A stretch of DNA of 64,000 nucleotides from contig JAOSJX010000007.1 in the NCBI GenBank assembly GCA_027493875.1, positions 62,001 to 126,000 on the forward strand, in the 5' to 3' direction. The stretch is from Deltaproteobacteria bacterium (GTDB lineage Bacteria; Lernaellota; Lernaellaia; JACKCT01). Positions 36,576-47,179 of this stretch are shown here, piece after piece; within the stretch, counting starts at the first letter, position 1; each line of letters opens with the position of its first letter. A program made the translations under genes and the position numbers. The notes under the pieces were generated by a model. The model made no database searches. It was not told where the DNA came from and saw nothing but the letters and a program-made list of their open reading frames with translations.

Positions 36576-36669
36576 ACCCCTGTAAAAACGCGCCATATTC
36601 GTTCGTTTGACGGCCTTCACCGGTGAGGGGAAATATCCGCATTATTCTGTATCTACTGTGAGATTTTTG

Positions 36670-36698
36670 TTTACATCTGTAGGGGTAGATCCTATAAT
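36670..36698 (+). promoter_or_regulatory. Sigma70-type promoter
   Basis: TTTACA (36670-36675), a 17-base spacer and a perfect TATAAT (36693-36698) lie about 50 bases before the start of the beta-propeller membrane gene. An AGGAGG at 36712-36717 is too far from the ATG (36745) to be its own ribosome site. Confidence 0.65.
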
Positions 36699-36744
36699 TT
36701 TTATCAGCATCAGGAGGCACGGATAGTCACGGGAAACCTGGTTC

Positions 36745-38493
36745 ATGAAAGCACTGGTCACACACGAATTAGCGCCTTCCCAGGCGCCGCGCCGCGGCTT
36801 CGTGCCGCTCGCCGTGGATTTTGTCCAGGCGAAATTCATCGTTATCCCGCTTGTTTTCGCCGCCGTGCTCCTGGTCCTCGGACTGCTGCCCTATCTCGGG
36901 AATCTCAGAGGGATTTCGCCGCTCCTTCCGCTTCAACACCTCGGCATCAGGCTCAGCGCGATCGGTAACGATCGAAGTCTGTTCTCCGATTGGAATACGG
37001 AAGCGCTGGCGTTTCTTGCCTCGTCGATTTTTTGCTCGATCGTCTATTTGTTTTTCACGCGCTTTAGCGGGATGGCCGAAAAGCCCGGGCGATTCTTCGG
37101 CGCAGGTCCCATCGCCGCGACGATGATTCTTTGGCCTTTGTCGATCCGGCTCGGATTGCTGGCTCTGGTCGTCGCTCCGATCACGGCGCTTCACAAACCG
37201 TTTGAATCCGCCTTGGTGATCGGTGTACTCCTGTTGACCGGCGCGTACCGTTTAGGTCTCCGATCGAAAATCGCCGGCGCGGTACTGGCGCGGCTCGGCA
37301 CGGCCGCGCGCGTCTTGATTTCGACCGCGCTGGTCGCCGCCTTGTTTCTCGTTCATCTCACGCTCGGGATGGCGCTGTTATGGTTGGCGGCGTTTTTTTG
37401 GGTCAATCGCGCGGACAGTCTGCCCGGGGTGTCGCGGCTTCCGTACTCGCGGTGGATTTTTCGGAACGCGATTCTTTCCACGCTCTTTCCGCTCCTGCTC
37501 CTTCCGGAATTCATGGAATCCTACAACGCGTACGTCCGCAGCCGCGACGACGTGCGTTGGATCGAGCAGTTCGAAGATCAACGCGTCTCGGAAAATGTTT
37601 ACGACATCGTCGCCACGGACGCCGGTGCAAAGGTGATCTCGGCCACGAACGAGGGGTTCGTTCTCTACAAATATTCCCGGTGGACTGGCGATTACGTCCG
37701 GTCCAAGACCATCGATACGTCGTCGGAGATTCAGACGCTGGATTATTTTCCGTCATCGGGGCGCGTTTTTGCCGCGGGATTCGACAACGACCGCGCCGAG
37801 CTTGCCGTTTTCAACTCGGATTTCTCGGAGCCGACGTTCATCCCCGTTCCCGGATGCCGCGGCGCCATTCAAACGCGATACCGCCCGATCGACGATTCCG
37901 TCTTGATCACGTGCGAGTTTTCGAACAGCGTGGTGATTCACGACCTTGCGACCGGCGGGCAACGGACCCTCAATCTGCCGGGATGGCCGCACGCCGCGGC
38001 GCTTTCGCCGGACAACCGGCACCTCTTGGTGACGTCGTTGACCGGATTGACGCCGACGTTGCAAATCAATCTGGACGACGCCACGATCGAACCGAGTCCC
38101 ACGCTGCTGCCCGGGATGGTCCTCGGCGCGTCGGATACGTTGGTCCGCGATCTCTGGTTCTGACGGGATTCACGGCCGGCCGCGTTTTTCTTCTCGACGG
38201 CAAATCGCTTCGTTTGCTGAAGAACATCAACACGCATCTCGGGGCGCGGAGGGCGACGGTCGATCCGACGAAGGGTGTCGTTTACGTCGGAAATTATTTT
38301 ACCGGGTCGATCGGCGGTGCTCGATATGGAAACGATGGAGATGACGTATCTCTACGCCGGGCCGAAAGTACGCGGGGTGTACTATGAGCAGAACACCGGG
38401 CGCCTCTACTTCGCGAGCAAACGCGGGATCGGTTATTTCGACATGGCCGAGGCCGATCCGTTTCCCCGATTCTCTCGTCCTTCGATTTTCTAG
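36745..38493 (+). CDS. Polytopic membrane protein with C-terminal beta-propeller domain (frameshifted)
   Basis: About 580 codons. The first half has roughly seven hydrophobic helices (FIVIPLVFAAVLLVLGLLPY, LAFLASSIFCSIVYLFF, IAATMILWPLSIRLGLLALV, LISTALVAALFLVHLTLGMA). From residue 270 the sequence becomes a soluble repeat domain with beta-propeller-like blades (DYFPSSGRVFAAGFDNDRAE, NSVVIHDLATGGQRTLNLPG, HAAALSPDNRHLLVTSLTGL, and VDPTKGVVYVGNYFTGSIAV after frame changes near 38150 and 38312). The pattern resembles YVTN/surface-layer propellers. Function unknown. It has its own promoter. Confidence 0.72.
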
Positions 38494-38615
38494 TTTCGAT
38501 GCGGCGCGGCGGCCTGGCGTCGATGCGGGAATTTCTGGGTTTCTATACGCCGGTATTCGTCAAGGATAAACCGCGCGTCTGGAATCAGGCCGCAAACTCC
38601 TGATCCACGTTCAGG

Positions 38616-39689
38616 TTACTCGGCAAAATCGGCCGGCGCGATGCGCGGATGCTTCTCCCAACGTAGCGGAAGCGTGCGTTCGTGGCGAAGCGGTTCGAGG
38701 TATTTGACGTGGAAGGCGCGGTCCTCGGCGGAGCGGCAAAGGTTGCTCTTTTCCCGAAAGACCGACCAGGAACCCATGCGTCGGACGATGGCCTCAAAAG
38801 GTTCCTCGCGAATATTCCCCCACGAAATCTGAATGAAGGGGGCAGGCGAGGACGTCGCCGTAGCAACTGACGTAGATCTCGGTCACCCCGCACGGGCATT
38901 CGAAAGGCCCGCCGACGTTGGCTTGCAAAAAGATGTCGGGATCTTTCGCGGCCGCGTCAAGGGCGCGCCGCTGTTTTTCCTCCAATAAAACTTCGTGGTG
39001 GTTCTGCCAGCGGCTGATGGCGGAAGGCAGGATCAGCCCGACCGTCGCGTTTTTCGATTTGGCGAGATCGACGCAACGCGCGAGGTCGCCCGAATCGATG
39101 AGTTCCTTGCGCGCCGTGACGCACAGATGCGCGCGGACGCCGGACGTTTCGCCGATGACGTCGAGCGCGTCCATAACGAGACGGAAAAGGCCTGGAAGGC
39201 CGCGCGACCGGTCGTGTTCCTCCGCGGTCGGCGCGTCGAGGCTGATTTTGAAAAGGTCCAAGCCGGCGTCGGCGAGGCGGCGGATGCGCTCGGGGGTGAG
39301 ATGCCCGCCGTGCGTGTTGAGACCGAGAAAAGTCTCGTCTGGATGGAAGTACGAAACGATGTCTTCGAGGCGGTCGTCAAGCGTCGGCTCGCCCCCGGTA
39401 AAGTTGACCTCGTAAGCGCCAAGGCGGATCGTGTCGTCGGCCAGCGCGCGGATTTGCTCGTGCGTCAGCCGTTCGTCGAGACAGGTCATCATCTTGCCGG
39501 CCGAGCACTTGGGGCATTTCGCGTCGCAATCGAGAACCACGGCGTACTCGATCGCGGTGAGGAGCGCCCGGCCGGTCAGGCGCGCCGCGGCCATGTTTTT
39601 CGCGGCGCGGGCGGCCCAACGCGGTTTTTTTTCGCGAGAAAGCCGGCAAACCGCGGGACGCGGCGCAGAATATCGATCGGGCGTTTCAA
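38616..39689 (-). CDS. Radical SAM/SPASM protein, frameshifted
   Basis: LDCDAKCPKCSAGKMMTCLD carries C-x3-C-x2-C, YEVNFTGGEPTLDDRLEDIV the SAM-binding GGEP, and FKISLDAPTAEEHDRSRG the barrel motif. SPASM cysteines occur in GGPFECPCGVTEIYVSCYGD and VLACP, with a final Cys downstream. The N-terminus MKRPIDILRRVPRFAGFLAK starts at TTG 39689 and is separated from the core by a T8 run (39625-39632). A second indel near 38833 precedes the tail (SWGNIREEPFEAIVRRMGSW). These enzymes modify peptides or mature cofactors. No obvious precursor-peptide gene is next to it. Confidence 0.82.
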
Positions 39690-39845
39690 CGGAGTCTCCT
39701 CGCCGTCGGGCCGATGCGTAACGACGCTTAATATGGGACGTTACACTCTCACAAATCAAACATCAACGGAATTCGCCATTTGAAGCGTCTTACTGTCCGC
39801 CGGCGCCGGGAGGAGCCCGTCGTCACCTGGGCGTCGGGCGCCTCG

Positions 39846-42648
39846 TCATCCGCAACACGAACCGGATCCTTCGCCATCATCATCGTCGGAGTCGGCGTCG
39901 TTTATCGCTGCGTCGTCGTCCAGGTCGTCATCCAAGATATCGTCCGTGTCGTCGTCCGCCACGTCGTCATCCGCGTCGTCGTCGGGCGGATTGAAGTCGT
40001 CATCGTCATCGGCCGTGTCGTCATCCGCGGTATCGTCATCGGCGGTGTCGTCATCGCCCGGGATGGTGGTCGTGGTGGTTGTGGCCGTGACGGTCGTTGT
40101 GGTGGTGTTGATCGCGAAGCCGGTGACCTTGATCTCGTCCACCGCCCAATAACGGCCCAGGGAGCCGGCGGCGTAGTGGAAGCGGAAGAAGACCTGCGGT
40201 TCCTCGTCGAGCTCGGGCAGATCATACCATTCTTCGCCTTCCTCGTCGGCCGCGAAGGACTCGATCACCGTCCAGGCCGCGCCGTCGGTGGAATAGGAGA
40301 CCTCCGCTGTTTCGAACCAGTTTTTGTCATAGAGATGGGCGAAGCCGAATTTGATGTCGGTGTAGTTGGACAGGTCGATCGCCGGGGAGATCAGCTGCTC
40401 GTCGAAATCGCCGAGGAGTCCCGCGGCCTGCTTGTCGGCCACGGCGAACTCGTCCACCAGGTAGGCCGACGAGCGGTTGCCGGGATTGGTATCGGTCCAC
40501 GAGTCGGACGTGGTCCCACCGTCCACGATCGTCCAATCCGTGAAGAAGGCGGCGGCGGGCGGATCGAAGGGCTCGTAGAAGACCCAATCGGGGCCGTTGG
40601 GCATGGCGCTGTGTTCAACCTGATTATGGTCCTGGTTGCCGACGGCGTCCGCGGCGCGCACGACGTAATAGTAACGGTGATTATTCGCCGCGGTGGTGTC
40701 CGTATAGGGCGAGGCGGCGACTTCCTTGATGGGCGCGCTAAAGTTCTGCCCGCCGGCGATGGTTGCGCGGTACACGCGATAGGTCACGTCGCCGGGATCG
40801 GTGGCCGGGTTCCACGCGAGCGTGACGGCGTGATCGCCGGCGACGGCGCTCGTCAGCCCGGCAAACGTCGGCGGGACGCAGTCTGCCTCCGCGGTGTCCG
40901 TTTTCTCGACGTTGAGATGGCCGTCGCCGTCGTCGGCGTCGAGGTAGGTCGCGGTGATCGTGTCGCCGTCCTGCAGTTGGAGGAAGCCGTCCGGAAGGGC
41001 GGCGGGGCCGCGCTTGGTGCCGATCGTGCCGCGATAGATGCCGGCGGTGGACGTGAGAGCCAGGGCGACGGTTTCGCCGCCGGTCTCGGTGTCGCTTTCG
41101 ATCGTGACGTTCACGGTGGGCCCGGAGAGGTCCGCGTCGCGCACGGTGATCTCGATGGTGTCCGAGCAGCCGTAAAGGTCGTCGATTTCGATACGTCCGT
41201 CGGAGTTCACGAGGATTTCCATGAGGGCGAAATAGGCCTCGTAAACGTCGAGGCGGCCGTTGCCGAACGTGTTGTCCTCGCCGGCCGTGCCGAGGTCGAC
41301 GGCCGTGGACCAGAGCGCGAATTTCAGCTTCCTCGACGGTGGCCTCCGGAAACGCGCCGCGCAGGAGCAGCACGGCGCCGGCGACGTGCGGCGTGGCCAT
41401 CGACGTGCCGGAGAGGTTGCCGTACTGGTTTCCCGGCATCGACGAACGCACGTCCGATCCGACGGCGCTGATTTCCGGTTTGATGGTGGCGTTGTCGCAA
41501 TCGGAGGGGCCGCGGCTGGAAAAGCTCGAAATGGCCGTGCCGCCCTGCAGGAGGGAGCCGACGGCGAACGTGTTGAACTGGGAGGCGATGCGGTTGCCGG
41601 GTGAACGCAGCGACGTCGCGCCGGGGCCCTCGTTGCCGGCCGCGAACACCACGACCACACCCGCGGCCTCCGCGGCGTCGATGAACGCGTTGAAATCGGT
41701 GCGGCACGAGCCGTAATAGCCGATGTGCAGCCCCCAGGAGTTGTTCACGACGTCGGGCACGTCGTCCATCGTACCGGGATTGCCGTCCGGGTCCGCGGAC
41801 CACTGAAAAGCTCCGACCGCGTCCGAGAAGATGTTGCCGCCGGGCACGTCGATGGTCTTGGCGCCGATCCACTTGGCGCCGGGCGCCATGCCGATCTGAT
41901 TGGCGCCGCCGTCGTCGCCGAGGATGGTGCCGAGGGTGTGCGTTCCGTGGTAGCCGGAATCGGTGGGGAAGGTCTGGCCGGCGACGGGATCGAACCACGC
42001 CTCCGCCGGCGTGACACCGCCCTCCAACCCGCGCCAGCGCGAGGCGAACGCGGGATGATTGCCGTCGGCGCCGGTGTCCTGATCGCACGCGAGCGCGCCG
42101 GTGCCGTCGATGCCGAGCGCCCAGAGTTCCGGCGCGCGGGAACTTGTGATGCCCGCCTCGATCGCGGCGATGGACGGCGCGGTGTTCATCACGGGTTCGC
42201 CTACGGGCTCGATGAGTTCGATGGGATAATCGAGATAGATGGACAGCACGTCGGGACGCGCGGCGAGTTTGTCGACGAACGCCGCTTTCGCTTCGAACGC
42301 GATCGCGTTGGCGATCCAGAACGCATGATGACTTTTAATCTCGCGCGTCGATTGGGCCGCCCCGGCGAGAGCGAGAAGGCCGGACTGCGTTTCGGCGGCT
42401 TTTTCCTGCAGCGCGGTGAGGACCTCATAGTGGCGCTGCGCGCGGCCCAGGCCGCGGCGGTCGGCGTCGCGCGACAGTTTGCCTAAGTCCACCGCGTCGC
42501 GGAGGGTGACGTAAATCTTGAAGTACTGCGCGTCCGACGTGGCGGCGGCGATCTGATCCTCGAGATTCGGATCGACCCAGGCCGCCGAGACCGCGCCGGC
42601 CGCTCCGAGAAGCGCGCCGCACAAAAGAACGATAACGAATGATCTCAT
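39846..42648 (-). CDS. Secreted subtilisin-like (S8) protease with FN3, jelly-roll and Asp-rich C-terminus ending SCCG (frameshifted)
   Basis: About 930 residues. Signal peptide (SFVIVLLCGALLGAAGAVSA), prodomain-like region, then the S8 domain: CDQDTGADGNHPAF (Asp near 191), SGYHGTHTLGTILGDDGGAN (His 237), FAAGNEGPG (Asn) and NLSGTSMATPHVAGAVLLLR (Ser 416). After an indel near 41325 come a calcium-rich beta region, an FN3-like domain (AVTLAWNPATDPGDVTYRVY), a jelly-roll/MAM-like domain (FYEPFDPPAAAFFTDWTIVD, LISPAIDLSNYTDIKFGFA), a Thr run, an Asp-rich linker of about 65 residues and the terminal GEGSGSCCG. It is probably an exported, surface-retained protease. The Asp-rich linker and the SCCG end recur at 48868-49589. 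Confidence 0.85.
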
Positions 42649-42818
42649 GACGATTCTCCCTCCACAATAAGCGGGAGGATTCTAACCCGGCTCGAAGATG
42701 AAAGGCCATAATGGCGAGTAGAAAGGTTCGGGACGAAAGGCGAGGGGCGAGCGGCGCTGGATCGTGGTGGAGCCGCGAGCGGCAAGCACTTGATTTGCCA
42801 TTCCCCACTCGCCGTTCG

Positions 42819-43810
42819 TCATTCGAATGGGGACGTGGGAATCGTCGGCTCCAGGGCGCTCGCGCAGTTGATTTGCCGGTGGCAGCCGAGCTCGCAGGCG
42901 CGCATCGCCTCGCTCGTCGCCGCGAACCCGGCGCCGTCCAGAATCGCCCCCAGATCCTCGCGCGCGATATTCCCGGCGGGCGCGAACAGCCCGCACAGCG
43001 AGACGTCGCCCCGCGGGTCGATGCAAAACCCGAAATCATACACGCGGCAGATCCCTCCATCCGAAACGCCGGGTCGGCCAGAAACGCGCCTGCCAGCGCA
43101 GCGCGTCGGGGGTTCAGGATCTTCGCGCCGGCTTCTTTGCGCGCGACGAGATCGTCGAAAACGGCGCGCCGGACGCCCTCGTCCGGATGCCAGAGGTCGG
43201 GATCGAGCCGCCAGTCGTCCGGACCGGCGGGGGCCGCGTGGGTTCGTCGCGATTTGCAGATAGACGCCGTTGACTCTCGCGTCGGCATCCAATTCGTCGA
43301 GAAACGCGGGGAGGAGCGCCATGTTCGCGCCCATGACGACGGTGACGATGTTCACCGGCAGGCCCGGCGCGTTCGCGGCCAGGTTGTCCAGCGCCTCCCG
43401 CGCCAGACGATAGGCGTCGCGGCTGCCGCGCACGAGGTTGTGAATCGGCGGCGGGCCGTCCAGCGACAGGTTGACGACGCGCGCTCCGGCCTCCACGATC
43501 CCGCGTGCTTCCTCGGGACCGATCCCCGGGCCGCTCGTATTGAAGTGAACGAGCGCGCCCGCTTCGTTCGCCGCGCGGACGATGTCGAGCGCGGCGCGGT
43601 GAAATATCGGCTCCCGCCGGTGAGGACGATTTCGACGCCCGGCGCGCGGGCGCCCAGCGCGCGGGCGGCGGCGATCCAGGGCTCGGGCGGCAGCTCGTTT
43701 TTGTCCCGGATCGGCGGCACGAAGCAAAATTTGCAGTCGTAACGGCACCGGTCCGTGATGTGAAAGGTGGCCCGCAGCGGCGGCACGGCGTTCTCCTTCC
43801 CGGCCGTCAC
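42819..43810 (-). CDS. Radical SAM/SPASM protein, frameshifted
   Basis: FHITDRCRYDCKFCFVPPIR contains CxxxCxxC. VEIVLTGGEPIF spans a frame change near 43610, followed by VHFNTSGPGIGPEEARGIVE, VVNLSLDGPPPIHNLVRGSR and VNIVTVVMGANMALLPAFL. Two more indels lie near 43240 and near 43060. SPASM-type cysteines close the protein (GGICRVYDFGFCIDPRGDVS, LCGLFAPAGNIA, RACELGCHRQINC). GTG 43810 is the likely start. The substrate is unknown; with the rSAM at 38616 it brackets the S8 protease, an arrangement seen in peptide-modification loci, but I see no precursor peptide. Confidence 0.82.
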
Positions 43811-43922
43811 GATAAACCGCCCCGCCCCGGAAAAGAAGGGCGAATCCCGCCTTCGAAGCCGTCTTTCGCAAGCCCGCTTACGTCCCGGCCGCGGGCGCCC
43901 TTGACGGCGCGTGTTCCGTAAT

Positions 43923-43940
43923 TATCTTGATATCAAGATA
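43923..43940. promoter_or_regulatory. Perfect 18-bp palindromic MarR-type operator
   Basis: TATCTTGATATCAAGATA is a perfect palindrome 27 bases before the marR start. It resembles the TATCTCGAATTCGAGATA box of quinone-responsive MhqR-type MarR regulators. It probably mediates autoregulation of the marR-FMN reductase-pirin operon. Confidence 0.7.
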
Positions 43941-43967
43941 TTTACCGTTTCGCCGAAAGGACGCCGC

Positions 43968-44429
43968 GTGCCCGTCACGGAAAACACCTCAGGCATTCAT
44001 CTCTGGCTGGTCCTCTGGAAAGCCGCCCGCGCGGTGGAAGCGCGGGCCGACGCCAGCATCCGGGCCATCGGGCTTTGCCGGTCGGATTTCGGCGTGCTCG
44101 AAGCGCTTTTGCACAAGGGGCCGCTGCCGGTGAACACCATCGGCCGCAAGGTGCTGCTCACCAGCGGCTCGATGACCGCGGCGGTGGACCGGCTGGAGCG
44201 CCGCGGATTGGTCCGCCGGCGGCCGGACGCCGCGGACCGCCGCGCGCGGCGCGTGCATCTGACGGCGGCGGGGCGGAAGCTCATCACGCGCGCTTTTCAA
44301 GAACACGAACGCGCGTTGGAGGAGACGGCGGCCACGCTCGCCCCCAAGGAACGCGCCGCGCTCGTCCGGCTGCTCAAAAAACTGGGTTTTGCGGCGGCGC
44401 AAGAAAACGACGAAAGGATCGCCTCATGA
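43968..44429 (+). CDS. MarR-family transcriptional regulator
   Basis: 153 residues from GTG 43968. The winged helix-turn-helix is complete: FGVLEALLHKGPLPVNTIGR, KVLLTSGSMTAAVDRLERRG (recognition helix) and LVRRRPDAADRRARRVHLTA (wing), followed by the dimerisation helix. It most closely recalls the MhqR/HosA-type group. The operator palindrome lies directly upstream, and the reductase start overlaps its stop (ATGA), so it is the first gene of a redox/quinone-type stress operon. Confidence 0.88.
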   Translation: MPVTENTSGIHLWLVLWKAARAVEARADASIRAIGLCRSDFGVLEALLHKGPLPVNTIGRKVLLTSGSMTAAVDRLERRGLVRRRPDAADRRARRVHLTAAGRKLITRAFQEHERALEETAATLAPKERAALVRLLKKLGFAAAQENDERIAS

Positions 44430-44994
44430 CCGTTTTTGTTCTCTCCTCGTCGCTGAGGAAGGAATCATGGAATACGAAACTCGCGAAGGCCGCGGCGGCG
44501 GAACTCCGCAGCCGCGGCGCGGACGCTCGGGCCGCGACGCTCGCGGATTACGCCATGCCGCTCTACGACCAGGACATTCAGGACCGCGACGGCATCCCGA
44601 AGGGCGCGCGCGATCTGGCGGACCGATTCCGCGACGCCGACGCGTTCGTCGTCGTCTCGCCGGAATACAACCATTCGATCTCCGGCGTCCTGAAAAACGC
44701 GGTCGATTGGATCTCGCGCCTCCGCCCGGTGCCGTGGCTCGACAAACCCGCGCTGCTCATGTCCGCGACCCCGGCGCCGGCGGCGGCCGCGCGGGCCTTT
44801 ATCAAACGCGCATTCCCTTTGAGGCCACCGGCGCCATGGTGCTCCCGCGCATGTTCAGCCTGCCCCACGCGGAGCGGGCGTTCGGCGGCGACGGATCGCT
44901 GGCCGACGAAAAGGTTGCGGAGCGCCTCGGCGCGGCCCTCGACGATTTTCTTCACGTGACCAACGCCTTGAACACCAAAGGAGATTCCGCATGA
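44426..44994 (+). CDS. NAD(P)H-dependent FMN reductase, frameshifted near 44808
   Basis: MTVFVLSSSLRKESWNTKLA contains the flavodoxin-like phosphate loop (SSSLRKxSxN). FVVVSPEYNHSISGVLKNAV and DWISRLRPVPWLDKPALLMS are the conserved FMN-reductase (ChrR/azoreductase-like) motifs. After the indel the C-terminus reads FEATGAMVLPRMFSLPHAER. About 189 residues. Two-electron reduction of quinones or azo compounds is the family activity. Coupled by ATGA overlaps to marR before and pirin after. Confidence 0.88.
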
Positions 44995-45689
44995 TCACGC
45001 TCCGAAAAGCCGATGAGCGCGGCGGCATGGAAATCGATTGGCTGAAGACGCGGCATTCGTTTTCGTTCGGCCGCTACTACGATCCCCGCCACATGGGCTT
45101 CCGCTCGCTGCGCGTCATCAACGACGACGTCATCGCGCCGTCCGGCGGCTTTCCCATGCACCCGCACGACAACATGGAGATCGTCACCTACGTCACCGCG
45201 GGCACGCTCGATCACGAGGACAGCATGGGCAACCGCGAATCGATCCGGCGCGGCGAGGTGCAACGCATGAGCGCCGGCACCGGCGTCGTGCATAGCGAGT
45301 TCAATCCGTCGCCGGACGAGGAAACGCGCCTGCTTCAGATCTGGCTTCTCCCCGCGAAAAACGGCATCGAACCGGGGTACGAGCAGAAGCGTTTTTCCGA
45401 CGACGAAAAACGCGACCGCCTGCGTCTGATCGTGTCGCCGAACGCGGACGACGGCACGATGACGATGCACCAGGACGCGTTTTTGTACGCGTCGATCCTC
45501 GGCGCGGGCAAAGAATTGCAACACGCGCTTGCGCCGGGACGCCACGCCTGGATTCAGATCGTGGCCGGCGCGATGGACGTGAACGGCCAAACGCTGCGCA
45601 CCGGCGACGGCGCGGCCGTCAGCGAGGAAACGGAACTGCGTTTCCGCGCCGACGAGGAGACCGAGTTTCTGCTGTTCGATTTGGCGTGA
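44991..45689 (+). CDS. Pirin-family protein (quercetinase-like bicupin)
   Basis: An intact 232-residue bicupin. The metal ligands are visible: GGFPMHPHDNMEIVTYVTAG (His-x-His) and MSAGTGVVHSEFNPSPDEET (His and Glu). SFSFGRYYDPRHMGFRSLRV is the usual N-terminal motif. Bacterial pirins oxidise flavonols or act as redox sensors. Here it is the third gene of a marR-FMN reductase-pirin operon, which suggests handling of quinone-like aromatic compounds. No frame break. Confidence 0.93.
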   Translation: MITLRKADERGGMEIDWLKTRHSFSFGRYYDPRHMGFRSLRVINDDVIAPSGGFPMHPHDNMEIVTYVTAGTLDHEDSMGNRESIRRGEVQRMSAGTGVVHSEFNPSPDEETRLLQIWLLPAKNGIEPGYEQKRFSDDEKRDRLRLIVSPNADDGTMTMHQDAFLYASILGAGKELQHALAPGRHAWIQIVAGAMDVNGQTLRTGDGAAVSEETELRFRADEETEFLLFDLA

Positions 45690-46112
45690 CGCGCGCGAGG
45701 GCCTCGGAAGGATAAAGGACGAAGGACGAAAAAGGGACAAGGGACGAGGTGCGAGGTACGAGGGACAAGCGACGAAAAACTCGCGTGCGGAATAACGGAT
45801 ACGAATCGAGCCCGCGCGCGGTAAACAACGCGAGTTCGGGAAACTCCCAAACTATTAAATAAAGCCTATAACGGTCCATTCTTGAAGTATTATTTTTCTA
45901 ATTTTTGCTTGACTACCCCCTCACGTGTTAGGATGTTTCGGTTCGGTGTTTTCGGCGATCCCGGGGGCAAAGGGATTTCCGAAGGATCGAAGATAAACAA
46001 GATACAGAAGACTTCGTTTAAGTTCATTGCGGCGTAACATCAGCGCCGCACCAAGGGAGAGGTACGTCAACCTTCAACCGGTCCAACACGCGCGCAAAAG
46101 AGGGAGGCGGTC
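45690..46112. other. Intergenic region with purine-rich degenerate repeats
   Basis: 45705-45780 consists of imperfect units such as ggacgaa, gggacaa and ggtacgagg. An AT-rich stretch (45855-45910) follows that could hold the promoter of the beta-helix gene, though I cannot place a convincing -35/-10 pair. No protein-coding gene is supported. Confidence 0.55.
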
Positions 46113-47143
46113 ATGGCGAACCAACATGTGGACCCCGATAGCGGCAACGATGCCAACAGCGGCGTGGATTGGGCGAACGCGAAGGAGCATCCCCAGGCCG
46201 CCGTGGACGCGCTGGCGTCCAGCCCCCGGTCGGCGAAACGTTCGTCTATCTCAAAGCCAATCCCACGAATCCCTATTCCGGCGGCCTCGACATGCGCGGC
46301 TTCGTGCCCCGGGGCGACGACGACGCGGCGCTGATCTTCGAGCCCCGCTCCACGGACGACGCGACCACGGTCTGGAACCAGGACAACTACGAGGGCCACA
46401 CCTACAGCCCCTTCGTCTCCACCCAAACCGGCACCTTCGACATCACGGCGGACGACAAACCCGTCACGCTGCCCATGCAGATCAGCGTCACGGACTGCGG
46501 CAAGATTATCTTCCGCGGCATCAAGTTCGAGGCGGAGGACGAGACGGACCCGCTGGGCGATCCGCTCCGCGTGAACGGCGGCTCCCAGGTGGAGACGGTG
46601 TATTGCCGCTTTGAGGAACGCGCCTCGGGCGTGCAGTCGTTCAACAATTCGGTCGTCGACGTGCAGAACTGCTATTTCCAGCGGAACCTGATCTCCGTGT
46701 ACGCGGGATACCGGGGCGCGGTGAACATGGTCGGGAACAATTACATCGTCGATCCGTACAAACACGCGGTCCTGGGCTGGATGGGGGCGCAGATTCTGGT
46801 CTCGCCGTGGGACGCGGCGTGGGATTACTACACGACGCAGATTCTGACGCCGATCCCGAAGGTATCGTTCAAGGCGGTGCGTCTGGTGGGTCAGTCGCGG
46901 CTGACGATCTGGCAGGGGTTCGGGATCGCCGAGGAGCTTTTGATCGGGAAGGTGAAGGTCTACAACCAGAACATCATCCTGCCGCCGGAATATCTGTGCG
47001 TGGTGCTGGAGTCGCAGTCGATGGTGACCGGGCGAGGGCAGTTCGAGTTCCTGACGCTGAACGCGAAGGGCGAGGACTCCTTTATCCCGGAAGGGCAGAC
47101 CTTCGTTTCGCAGGGCGACCAGGGCTGCCTGGTGCTGTCGTAA
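46113..47143 (+). CDS. Right-handed beta-helix repeat protein, frameshifted near 46222
   Basis: About 343 codons. The N-terminus MANQHVDPDSGNDANSGVDW with ANAKEHPQAAVDALASS is the DUF1565/pectate-lyase-like opening of parallel beta-helix proteins. After an indel at the C5 run near 46222-46226 the helix rungs continue (ETFVYLKANPTNPYSGGLDM, VETVYCRFEERASGVQSFNN, SVVDVQNCYFQRNLISVYAG, GAVNMVGNNYIVDPYKHAVL). No signal peptide is evident, so export is uncertain. Such folds bind or cleave polysaccharide, or form tail-spike-like fibres. The next gene starts 36 bases later. Confidence 0.72.
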
Positions 47144-47179
47144 CGTGATACGCTGAGGCCTTGAACCGGGACGGACGCG

